DNA of 64,000 nt from Takakia lepidozioides (Eukaryota > Streptophyta > Takakiopsida > Takakiales > Takakiaceae), in assembly GCA_030704615.1 (NCBI GenBank), contig CM060731.1:92112756-92176755 (forward strand), read 5' to 3'. This document shows positions 35,201-44,250 of this stretch, in pieces. Position numbers and translations under genes: made by a program. Position 1 is the first letter of the stretch. Every line of letters begins with the position of its first letter. The notes below the pieces were generated by a model. The model saw only the letters and a list, made by a program, of their open reading frames with translations. It made no database searches and was not told the origin of the DNA.

Positions 35201-37868
35201 ATTTCATGGATTGGGGAGCTAAGTAATTGGTTTTTTTTGTATTTTTGTGAATGGCGTTGACGCCATTCACATACAGTGATGTTGTGAGGTCCTCAGTGAT
35301 AGGTTCGTTATGAATGTGCATTGAGTTTTCCTGGATGGTTCCTTACTCAATTTTTTTATTTCCATCCTGTGATTTTGCTTCATTTCAGTAATAATTTGGC
35401 TTCATTCTTGAATGTCGTTGACGACATTCACTTCTATGTCTGTGTCATTTCTAATCGATATTTGCATTCACCTGGATTAGGATGTATTTACAGTGTCATG
35501 GAATGGAATGTTCTGAATGGCGTTGACGACATTCATATCTGGAGCAGTAGTGTGGTCCTGAAAGGTCCTTGGAGCAGTTGTCAGAGCCATTTCAATCCAT
35601 GTTTTATTCTTTCTGTTCTACTTGCATCTTACTCACTGAGCGCTTTTGTGGGTTGGGATTCATCTCCTTTTTTCAGGTACACGAAATATGTGCTTATGGA
35701 AGGAAATCACTGAGCGGAATTCCCGACTATCTTGACATGTGGTCGGACCCTGCAAACGATCCAACCATGTATACTGCAGGGATATTGAAGGACTGGAGTC
35801 CTTCTCACTTCAGAGACTGTGGGTGGTACCTTGACTGCCCACCTGAGCACACGACCTTTCAAGAAACAGCATATGAAATACTTGACAATAACGCTGAGAT
35901 GCTGGCGCCTTTGACTGACGAAGAGTATCAACGAAACATAGCAACCTTGGCTGCCAAGGAGCCTGATGCTCAGGGAACGCCGCAGAAGGGAAAGAAGGCG
36001 GGCCGCAAACCAAAAGACAAGGCTGTTGATGTCATAGCCATCTCACCAGCAAAGCCAAAGGACAAAGACAAGTCCAAAGAGAAGGAAAAGGACAAGGGGA
36101 AGGAGAATGAAAAGGAGATGGAGAGTGGGCAGGACTTTAGTGCTGGAAGATATACCCGCTCTTCAGTGCGTGTTCGATGCCAAGCCACACCCTTCCCGTT
36201 CTGATTCAGCAGGAGAGATGAAAATTGTTAATGAGGGTTGGCTTTCGATGATGCAGAGTCGAAAGAGAGGATACACTGGGGTGCCATCCCCTACCTGGGA
36301 CAATATAATCTCATTCCTCAATCTGGTGAGAATTCCAGTTTCTTTCCTTTTCTCTGAATGTTTCGTTGGCAGTATTTCAGTCTCGTTCTTTGAAAACATT
36401 CTTGCCATCGTTCTTATAAAAAACATGTCTGTTGCAGGTGAGCACAGGTCCCACCTTCGTGTGCGGTGTGCAGAAAACTTATGCGGCCGACATTGTCATT
36501 CTCGACATCCCGGATGGCCAGGCTGTGCCAGAAGTTCTTCCAAAGGGCAAGACGCCAGGTGGAACAAATTCGAGGACAACTACTGGAGTTGGGTATTCGG
36601 GTTCTGTAACAATTTCCTCTCTGATGCAGGGACACTTCTGCTTTTTCAGTCATGTGACAATGATAGTCGTCGGGCATTGGCATCATACCTCAAGTCTTCA
36701 GGGTTTGAAGTTTTGCGCACATGGAATTGTGTGAACAGCCTCTACCTTGTGAAAGGGGGTTTCCCTGGTCAGCTGGTATGCCGTCTGCCTTCTGCTTATG
36801 CTTTGATCATGAGTTTCAATTTTCTCTGCAGCTCCACTCTAGTAGAATGTTTTATGATCGACACCGATCATCAACGATTCATGGTTTTTGGTGTCAGAGT
36901 TCTGAATAGCCGATGTACACACTTCCACTTTAGATTGTGTTTACCACACTAACCTGCTATCTTTGGCAGACGAGGATGTTCGAGGCGATCTGCCTGCGGA
37001 GGATTCGCACATCAAAGACACCATCCTCCATCCGCAGCTTTGAGATTTCTGACCAGGGTTGTTTCGTCAACCCCCCCTATGAGCCCCATGTCGATGACAT
37101 TTTGTACAACTTCATGCAGTCCAGTCAGACTCTGAAGAGACCAGATGGCACTCCCTGGAGAGGTGCAAAGGAAAAGTCACCAGCATTCATGCAAATACTG
37201 CTGGAGTCATGCACCGCTCTGCACGGGTGGTCGATCTTTCTGTGTCCACAGGTTCGTTTTCTCCCTTCCGAATTGGTTTCCTTTCAACAGTTTCATCTGC
37301 TTAAATCCCCTCCTCCAAACTGTTATGTTCTCCTGTCTGGTGCAGGAGCAACTTACCACGCATGCAAGGCAGGCGGAAGAAGCCTTTTTGGTATGGAGGG
37401 TGATTCTGACCTCTACAACACAGTGCTCCTCCCCCTTTTGTCTGGCTCCACTTCAGGCACACAGACTGATCGGATTCAATTCGAAATGATGACGATCCCG
37501 AAGATAAGCAGGTCGACAACGACTTTTCATGTGAGTAAGTGCTAAACCCTCTTTGGGAGTCATACTCAATTTCTCGATAACATCAAAGTTACAGTAATAA
37601 CTTTTTCAGGCTGTCTTTCAGGAAAGCCAGCGGTGGATCTTCAGGAGATACAGTCATTTCTGGCGAGTCTGTTTTCGACAGCCCCCTTTCCAATTTTCTG
37701 CTCCCTGTTTATGCCGAAGCAATGGCACTTCACGCGTCCGAGTCCCTATCCCCTGACTTTTTAGTGGCCAGCCGTAGGTGTATCCAGCGTGGATCCGGTG
37801 TTCTAAAATACTTAGACTTAGATGCAGAGGAAGAGGGGATACATTGTACTGACTCTGAGTCAGACTGA
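32260..37868 (+). CDS. MULE A1 accessory gene: ParB-like module plus methyltransferase-like domain, about 11 exons
   Basis: Exons read as 32260-32567, 32999-33626, 33721-33913, 33998-34435, 34515-34741, 35677-36325, 36438-36775, 36832 to about 36893, 36970-37251, 37346-37530 and about 37620-37868, almost all with GT-AG introns. A basic, nuclear-signal-like N-terminus (KSLYFTSLRERRR, upstream of the only ATG) leads to a ParB-like core: IPLCRMISMPVVRP, VSLTDING, VWDGNHRLLAW, as in the ParB/Srx fold. Unassigned helical exons and a Lys/Glu linker follow, then ADIVILDIPDG, YWSWVFGFC...AGTLLLF, GFEVLRTW, and finally VVDLSVSTGAT...GRSLFGMEGD. That is the motif IV-then-I order of beta-class DNA amino-methyltransferases, but DPPY is replaced by DIPD and FxGxG is lost. 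The last two splice junctions are uncertain; A1 has frameshifts (for example near 33453). Confidence 0.7.
32568..32998 (+). repeat. Intron 1 of A1 accessory gene with degenerate palindromes
   Basis: At least four degenerate versions of the family A palindrome: near 32633-32664 (CGTCGTTAACGCC inside GAATC arms), 32736-32757, 32812-32832 and 32939-32955. Centres read GTTAAC, TTGCCG or TTACCG rather than TTGACG. Same intron position as the 18-unit array of family B. Confidence 0.75.
34821..35534 (+). repeat. Seven palindromes in intron 5 of A1 accessory gene
   Basis: Copies at 34821-34840, 34942-34961, 35051-35070, 35145-35164, 35249-35268, 35410-35429 and 35515-35534, spaced about 95-160 bp. 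The consensus GAATGTCGTTGACGACATTC has perfect 9-bp arms around TG. The copy at 35249 has GAATGGCGT / ACGCCATTC, a paired change keeping the palindrome. The copy at 35051 has centre AATGCA with arms intact. All lie within the 34742-35676 intron. Confidence 0.95.
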
Positions 37869-37899
37869 ACTGTATTCTTTTAATATTCATTTTCATATT

Positions 37900-38380
37900 A
37901 TCTGGAAAACGTTGAATCCCCTTACTCTACCGTAGTTGTTCCTTTAGAACAAATAATAATCACAGAATCAACTTTCGTTTAAATTGCTATATGTATGAAT
38001 CCATCTCACAAACCTTCCTGACTCTTCTCATATCCATTGTGCATTCATCTACACTGTATTCATGCGTGCTCCATTCATGAAAGCTTCCTTGTACAACATC
38101 CATTGTACATTCATCCTCTGTACTCTTTAATCCACCCCACAAACCTTCCACACTCATTTCATATACTTTGTGCATTCGTCAAAAGATTTGGTCATGCATC
38201 TTCCTGTCATGAATTTTTGTCATTGCTCAACATCCATTATACATTCATCCATTTTACTCTTATCCATCCGTCATTCATCCATCTACATAGATTTTTCAAA
38301 CTCATCCATCTGTTTATCATCCAACTGTACATTCATCCATCATTTATTCAATGCCTTTTATTATGTCGTCCAGCTTGTTT
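37900..38380 (+). repeat. CATTCATCC-rich degenerate minisatellite near the right end of A1
   Basis: About 480 bp dominated by degenerate repeats of CATTCATC/CATCCATT, non-coding, between the accessory gene stop and the GC-rich right terminus. Also at 57380-57865 in A2. Confidence 0.75.
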
Positions 38381-38514
38381 CCGCGGTAAAGGGTGCCAAT
38401 CCGCGGGAATACACTCCACTTCTTTCTGGGTGCGTGGTGACTCGGCCTCCACGTGTGATGACGTGGACTGAGCCCCGTGACGTGGCATTTGCGCAAGGTG
38501 ACGTGGCGTGAGCG

Positions 38515-38564
38515 CAGTCGCGCTCACGCGCTCACGTGACCAGGCTCACGCCGAGGCATCCCTG
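38515..38564 (-). repeat. MULE A1 right terminal inverted repeat
   Basis: Read inward: CAGGGATGCCTCGGCGTGAG, then CACGTGAGCGCGTGAGCG. Matches the left end imperfectly but in register. Confidence 0.82.
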
Positions 38565-38573
38565 CCTTTAGGC
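38565..38573 (+). repeat. 9-bp target duplication of MULE A1, right (CCTTTAGGC)
   Basis: Same nine bases as 27259-27267. Confidence 0.92.
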
Positions 38574-38800
38574 TTGATAAGAGGAGTAAAGATACAGATC
38601 CAAAAGATGATTTTTTAGATCACAGTGACTGTGTTGAAAATGGATGATGTTATGGAAGCCTATTCCTTATTACTGGGTCGACCATGGCTGAAATAGGCCA
38701 GGGTATTCCATGACTGGAATTCCCAGTTACTGACTGTACATGATGGGAAGTACAAGATACAAGTGAGGTTTACTATTTCATGAGTAGAAAACCATGAGCC
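38574..38800 (+). pseudogene. Retropepsin C-terminal part, resumed after MULE A1
   Basis: Continues the protease frame interrupted at 27267: LIRGVKIQ, one in-frame stop, then EAYSLLLGRPWL, the conserved LLGRPWL near the end of LTR-element proteases. Coding signal is lost after about 38800. Confidence 0.8.
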
Positions 38801-38883
38801 ATGCCATGAGCCGCATGAGCCGCATGATGAGCGGTGAGCCGAAGTCTAAGACACGCGATTTCATGAGCGGACTCCTCCAAATT

Positions 38884-39334
38884 TGGAAATGCGGCAGATT
38901 AAACAAGTATTAAAATAATAGTTTTTTATTTGACCTTGCCGTTTTTGGAAGTTCCAGATCCTGTAATGCGGCGAAGATATGTCGTCAGTAACAACTCCGC
39001 TCATGGTTTTTTACATCCGCTCATGGAAATGAGTGACCGTGCAACGAGAAATCCAGTATACCACGGCAAAAGGACGTCGCATACTGGCCTGTATAGAGTA
39101 TTCCGCGGTTTTACATGCCTTAACATTGGAATGAAGCTGACCCTTTTGCCGCGATTGAACAATAGAGTCTGCACAATTATGTCATCTTTGAGTATTCGGC
39201 GGGAAGACTCAACTGGGAAATGCGGTGCCGCATTAGGGTTCGCACGTGCGAAATTTTTGGGCAGTTTGATGTTGGTGAATGCCGCATCTACCAGTACCTA
39301 CGACGTTACTTGGAAATGCGGGCGCCGCATTTCC
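38884..39334 (+). repeat. Isolated type C palindromes
   Basis: GGAAATGCGGTGCCGCAT at about 39215-39236 and a copy with centre GGCGCC at 39311-39334, plus a half-site at 38884. These match the half-site of array C about 24 kb away. Sequence between them has no recognised gene. Confidence 0.8.
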
Positions 39335-39691
39335 TTGCCGGGGGTCGAATGAGGAAAGCAAAGTTTGGGAGAGCAGAAAAACAGGAACCCTCCAACACAC
39401 AAAAATACATGCACGTGGAAACACGAGTGAATGACATAGTATTATCTTAGTTCGAGCAAAACAGGTTACTGGTAGGCAAGACATAAGTCGGACCTTTCTG
39501 TGGCCAAAGTCAGAGCTACTTGCAGCAGTACAGTTCTACTATCCGAAAAGGATGGGCGTACCATAGTGTTGGGACCGCAAGCCAAGGTCACTGGTCCCCT
39601 GGATCCATATTCAGAAGAGTGTGCACCTCTTGGGGGCTCAACCCTGGTGCATGTATGAAGTGATGAGTTGTGGAATTACACCGGAGTCTCT

Positions 39692-39830
39692 TTAGGTACA
39701 CGTAGTACAGATGCTTGCAAGGGCAGTATGATGCCCCTTGTTCGCCATGATCTGGAAGTCGGTGCAATTGCAGGTGGGTAATTCTGAAATGGTGATGGTG
39801 TACACCTCATTGCGAACAGCTGAGCCTGCC
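39692..39830 (-). pseudogene. SWIM zinc-finger relic of a MULE-type transposase
   Basis: On the minus strand: NEVYTITISELPTCNCTDF, then, after a one-base frameshift, CPCKHLYYVYLK. Together these form the CxC...CxH pattern of the SWIM finger found at the C-terminus of MULE transposases. The sequence differs from the family A SWIM, so it derives from another element. Upstream coding cannot be followed. Confidence 0.65.
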
Positions 39831-40514
39831 GTGGCAATCTAGCGGGTATGGTAAGCGTTGTCTGCAGCAAAGAATTGCTCGTCGGAGGGATGCATATCGC
39901 TGACGTCCATGTCGCCGTCCTATAGGAACTCCATGTCGTTGTCGCCTTCATTTGTTGTTTCCTAGTAGTAGCAGAGCGAGGTGTGGAGAGTGAGCGAGCA
40001 CTGGACCTCTTACTGCGGGTTTCTATACTAGTTTTAGAGTGGGGCTGTTTCTGGATGCTACTAGTACGCTTCTGGATGCCACCAACCTTTGAGCTAGACA
40101 TGTGGAAATGGAAGTCTGCAGGGGGGAGCAATGGGGGTGAGGTAGTTTGGCAGACAACTATACTAACAAGAGTCGGGAGGGTCCAGTGAGTAGCGAGCGG
40201 GTGGCATGAGTGTGTGTGCAGCAGAGGAGGGTGTGAGCGGCGGCGGGAGTTTGGGAGGCAGCATACGCTGGCAGCAATCTGCATGTAGGGGCGATATTAG
40301 AGCGAAGGCTTTGCAGGCATTTGTAGCAGTAGAGTGTGTGATTAGAGGCCGTTGCGCATTGATGTTTAAGCGGCGGCTATGAAGCGTCTGGATAAGGGGA
40401 GTGCTATGAGGGATGGGCTCAGAATTTTGTGTGGCCTCGTCGTAATGAGGCTGGTCAGACGATGGGGCCCGCCGTCTCATTAATATAGGAGCAAACTACC
40501 TTCATGCGTCAAGG
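39831..40514. other. No gene seen
   Basis: About 0.7 kb. Minus-strand frames rich in Ser, Thr, Pro and Arg are probably extensions of the decayed transposase just to the left or noise. Nothing recognisable. Confidence 0.45.
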
Positions 40515-40665
40515 ACTTAGAATTTTTTGGGCATATGAAATTTACAACTACCTCCATGCAGGTAGTTTTAGGATTTTCTACATGAAGTAGTTGCAAAACC
40601 AAGCTGAACTACCTGCATGAGAGTAGCTACACACTACCTCCATGGAGGTAGTTGTAGTCAGCGCC
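40515..40665. repeat. Cluster of CTACCTCC palindromes, possible MITE
   Basis: Three short inverted repeats built on ACTACCT / AGGTAGT (around 40540-40575, 40605-40630 and 40632-40655), with centres such as CCATGC and CCATGG, within 150 bp. May be a miniature inverted-repeat element; no target duplication found. Confidence 0.5.
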
Positions 40666-40680
40666 TACCACGTGAACCAC

Positions 40681-40745
40681 GTTCAGGGAATGGAACCCAA
40701 GACCTGCACCGCCGCATCGCTATCGACCTACCACCAGACCACAAC
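40681..40745 (-). other. Possible tRNA-derived SINE head
   Basis: On the minus strand TGGTCTGGTGGTAGG resembles a polymerase III A box and GGTTCCATTCC a B box (one base off the usual GGTTCGAATCC), at tRNA-like spacing. The stem pairing does not make a convincing functional tRNA. More likely a SINE head or a decayed tRNA. Confidence 0.4.
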
Positions 40746-40759
40746 CTCCACCGTGCCAA

Positions 40760-41419
40760 CAAGCTGTAGTTCTTTTGATATACTAGGGTTCGCGTTGCTC
40801 CGCACTACTAGCGACGAATTCTGAGAACTACGTTCAATTTTTCACAAAAAAGGGGTGGGTCATCCCCACTGTGTTATATGCAGAGATCCCGTGTTTTGTT
40901 TTTTTCTGGAAGAAGAAAGTGGCGGATCTGCATTTCAATGTTCAATTTTCACAAGCCGCATCAATCAATATCAACATACCCAAATACCCTTCCATTCACT
41001 ATATGACTTTCAAGCATCCACCGTGGGATTGGATCTTAGTGGGTTAACGCTAGCTTTTAACAATATTCATGTAAGTTCATCAAGGGCTCCATCCAAAGCC
41101 ACACCATGAGAAACAACAAACATGTCCAAATTTATGATGCCTGAACAAAACTTGTGCATAGGGCTGCCCTCTCATCAAGCTCATTAAAATTTGTATTCAC
41201 TTCCATCTTCAAGCTTTGGAGAAACTCCACCACCCAAACCCAGAATTAGGACAACACTCTGATTTCCATCCACTGTCACTAGAATCAGTCAAAAATCAAC
41301 CCTTCAGTCAAGTGCAATTGTGGGCTGACTTCCTACCTATGCCGGGTAGACCCCACTATCAGGAAATGGTGGATGGTCTGAGTAGCTACACAGATCAATG
41401 AATGAAGCAAGACACTAGC
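40760..41419. other. No gene seen
   Basis: About 0.65 kb with only short frames. It lies downstream of the PPR pseudogene's DYW end and could include its 3' untranslated region. Confidence 0.45.
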
Positions 41420-43137
41420 ATCTTTACAAGAAAACATCCTTTCACCAGTAATCACACAAGAACAAATCCCATCTTCAAAGTGGTGGAAAGTAGTTAGCGT
41501 CCCATACAACAATTGCTCGGCCAACAATCTTTGAGTTGAATTTGGTGGAGGTGTGGCAGTCTCCACACACTTGAAGATTCTTGATGAGTTGTGCTGATCA
41601 GCCCAAAACCAATCGCCAACTTCTCACTGTGGTGGCTAAGAGAAAATTCCTTTCCTCCACATCATGCAATAAAAAGCGTATGTCAGGCACATACCCGCCT
41701 CCTTCATCTGCCCAGACAATCTTCTCAACTCAGCATGGATTTCCTTAATTCTGGGATGCAACTTGTCATCTAGCTCCTTTCTAACCCCTCTGACCTTCAT
41801 CATTCTCTCACCTTTGCAGTATCATCCCACCTGCCAAGCTGCAGCATGGATGTTTGATATAGCACCACATAAGTCGTGGCATCCTGTTCATCCCACTTGA
41901 GGATAGATGTTGCCACACATTCAGCCATCTCCACATTGCCATGGATTCTGCAAGCATCAAGCAAGGCCTTCCACACCACAACATCTAGATTGATTGGCAT
42001 TTTATTAATCAGGTCCACTGCCTCATCCAGTTGTCCCGCACGTCCAAGAAGGTCACCATGCAGCCAAAGTGCTTTACTGTCAGATTGATACCATGATCTT
42101 CACTCAGGGAATCGAAGTAGCATCTTCCTTCATTCAGTAGGTCAGTGTGGCTGCAGGCAGCGAGAACACATATAAAGGTGATATTGTCCAGCTTCAAGCC
42201 TTTCTTTTGCATTCCTTCAAATAGTTGCAGGACCTCCCTATGACAACCATGCTGGGCATATCTGTGATCATCGCATTCCACGACACCACATTTCATTCAG
42301 CCATATTGTCAAATACTCCCTTTGCATCCTCATTGCACTATTTTGCATACAAGTGAACCAGGGCAGTGTCCAAAATGACATTTGCAATTTCAGCTTTGAT
42401 GATGTCACCATGAACCTCTTTGCCCTTTCCAGGGCTGCCAGGCTTGCACACGCATTGCAAACGCACACAAACGTGACGTGGTCGGGCTTCACCCCTTCCC
42501 CCAGGCCTCCATCCCGCACCCCTGCTATGCATATCCTACAAGCATGGCGTTCCATGACACCAAATCTCGTTCAGCCATATTGTTGAACACTCCCTCCACA
42601 TCCTCGATGCTCCCACATTTGGCCATACATGTCTACGAGGGTATTGTTCAGAATCACATTTGGTACAATTCCAGCTTTGGCGATGCAACCATGCACCTCT
42701 TTGCCCTTTCTAGGCTGCCAGGCTTGCACATGCATTGCAAACACAAACAAATCTGATGTGGTTGGGCTTCACCCCTTTGCACAGAATCTGCTCATAGGTC
42801 TCAAAAGCATTCCTACCACACCCATGCTTGGTAAATCCTGCCAACATTACTCTTTGGATCACCTGTAATTTCAGCCATGTTGTCAAATACTCTCTTTGCA
42901 ACCTTCATGCTCCCGCATTTCGCATACATGTCAACAAGGCTATTGTTCAAAATCAGATTTGGTACAACTCCAGCTTTCATATGTCAGCATGGATCTCTTT
43001 GCCGTTTTCCAGGGCTGCCAATCTCGCACAAGCCTTGAGAATGTAAACAAATGTGACCTGATTGGGCATCACCCCTTGCTGTATCAGTTGATCATATGTC
43101 TCGAAGGCATTCCTACCACAACCATGCTTGGTATATC
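41420..43137 (-). pseudogene. PPR protein, PLS class with E and DYW domains, 5' truncated
   Basis: Organelle RNA-editing factor family: PPR repeats bind RNA, DYW is the cytidine deaminase. Minus strand, left to right in the protein: several PPR repeats (TKHGCGRNAFETYDQL, GVMPNQVTFVYILKACARLAAL and two similar units), then YAQHGCHREVLQLFEGMQKK, CVLAACSHTDLLNEG, the E region (DVVVWKALLDACRIHGNVEMAECV, GRWDDTAKVRE), then DYW with HSEKLAIGFGLI, VCGDCHTSTKF and FHHFEDGICSC. The terminal Asp-Tyr-Trp is replaced by an unrelated tail. Many frame breaks show it is dead. The 5' part is cut at 43138 by a 23-bp motif also found at 8893. The family is essentially confined to land plants. Confidence 0.88.
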
Positions 43138-43160
43138 CGGGGGCTGCTATTTCATGAGCG
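43138..43160 (+). repeat. 23-bp motif shared with 8893-8915
   Basis: Begins CGGGGGCTGCTA, ends TTTCATGAGCG. It marks the point where PPR homology stops, which suggests the edge of an inserted element. Confidence 0.6.
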
Positions 43161-43860
43161 GCAGGAGCATGAGCAGGAAAAAAAAAAGCATTAGCGGGCC
43201 ATTGTGTGTCCACGGAAATAGGGTTAGGAGGCACGGAAATAGGGTCATGTGGACTCGTCATAGCAATGAAATGCAACATTTTATTGCAAATGAGCAGGGA
43301 AAGGTGTTTACTCATACATTTCATTTATGGCACTCTACAACTGCTGGTCAATGTCCTGTATGCTTGAATCCAGGTAGCGTAGTGCAAGGCCACGCAAATC
43401 GCGCTGCCAATGTTCCTTGCCTTCACAGCCAACATTGATGACTCCATTTGGGTGCATCTCCACCTTGTGGCGCTTTAGCCCTACAGCCACCCTTCCCTCT
43501 CCCTCCCCTTCCCACTTCTTCATGGCATGTCGTCGTTCCCGCCTCAAGTCTCATGAGTACAAATTATTGTTTTTATGACTGCAAATATCACTACATTTGC
43601 AGTGATAAGTGCGATTATGACTATATCACTCTGCAGTGACAAACACGGGTCTCTCCATGACACGCGTGACCCCCCAGATGTATATGACTACACGACTGTA
43701 CCTTATGACTACACTTATGAATATATCACTACTCGCTACATCAGTGAGGGTAGCATGTGGCATATTTCATGACTACAAATACGACTCCATCACTATAGGT
43801 TTGTACTGGTTCTAGTAGGTCATCTAACACATGTCCTTATTCGCTTAGTTTAGAGGGCGT
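43161..43860. other. Unassigned sequence, possibly an inserted element
   Basis: About 700 bp. Contains a Lys-rich minus-strand frame (43335-43547) without family resemblance and small inverted repeats such as CTGCAAAT...ATTTGCAG near 43577-43601. No gene called. Confidence 0.45.
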
Positions 43861-44250
43861 CCGAAATCAGAAGGCACTCAATACCTGGCTCTTGGTAGTA
43901 CTTCCGGGCGGCCAAGTTGAGTGACGAGGATCGGGTGGAAGTGGCTCCCACCTATTTGAGGGGTTATGCTCAACAATGGTGGCAGAAACGCCTTCACGAC
44001 CAAGGTCCAGACCCAGAAGCCTTGAGCTGGAGTGGGTTCAAGGAACTTATGAAGAGACAATTTGTGCCCCTCAATGCGTCTTGGCTCGCCCGGGACAAGA
44101 TGAGGAATTTGAAGCAAACGGATGACATTCGGGGATATGTTCAGGCTTTGGTCCGTACAGCAAAAGCGTCTCTACGTGCCAAAGGGAGGGATCAGAGATA
44201 GTCTCTTGAGAGAATGCCATGATGGCCCGCTTGCGGGCCACGGCAGAGCC
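43861..44250 (+). pseudogene. Ty3 gag fragment fused to an RNase H/integrase fragment
   Basis: 43861-44150 matches the capsid from EGVRNQKALN to DDIRGYVQA. It then jumps within one codon to QQKRLYVPKGGIRDSLLRECHDGPLAGHG, which belongs about 2.6 kb further along an intact element. A deletion or template switch made the fusion. Confidence 0.85.

Larger units (their letters stand above)
27268..38564 (+). mobile_element. MULE copy A1, 11,297 bp, with transposase and ParB/methyltransferase-like gene
   Basis: Ends are defined by the 9-bp duplication CCTTTAGGC and by the retropepsin frame it splits: deleting the element and one duplication restores continuous coding across the site. Left end starts CAACGACGCAATGGCGTGAG; the right end read inward starts CAGGGATGCCTCGGCGTGAG. 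The two share GGCGTGAGC and CACGTGAGCGCG in register, an imperfect terminal inverted repeat of about 40-45 bp. It encodes two divergent genes. It matches A2 (46731-58049) almost base for base, differing mostly by small indels. Confidence 0.93.

Noticed and set aside
37060-37080. NPPY (in CFVNPPYEP) as methyltransferase motif IV
   Set aside because: It lies only about 60 residues before the motif I-like DLSVSTG and lacks the preceding hydrophobic strand ending in Asp. ADIVILDIPDG, followed by AGTLLLF and GFEVLRTW, fits motif IV to VI better. Kept as a less likely alternative.
27268-38564. Bacterial contamination as source of the ParB/methyltransferase-like gene
   Set aside because: The gene has many GT-AG introns, sits between MULE termini with target duplications, and recurs in a diverged copy in the same window.
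40681-40745. Functional tRNA gene
   Set aside because: A and B box-like words are present, but the B box has a mismatch and the arms do not pair well enough for a cloverleaf.
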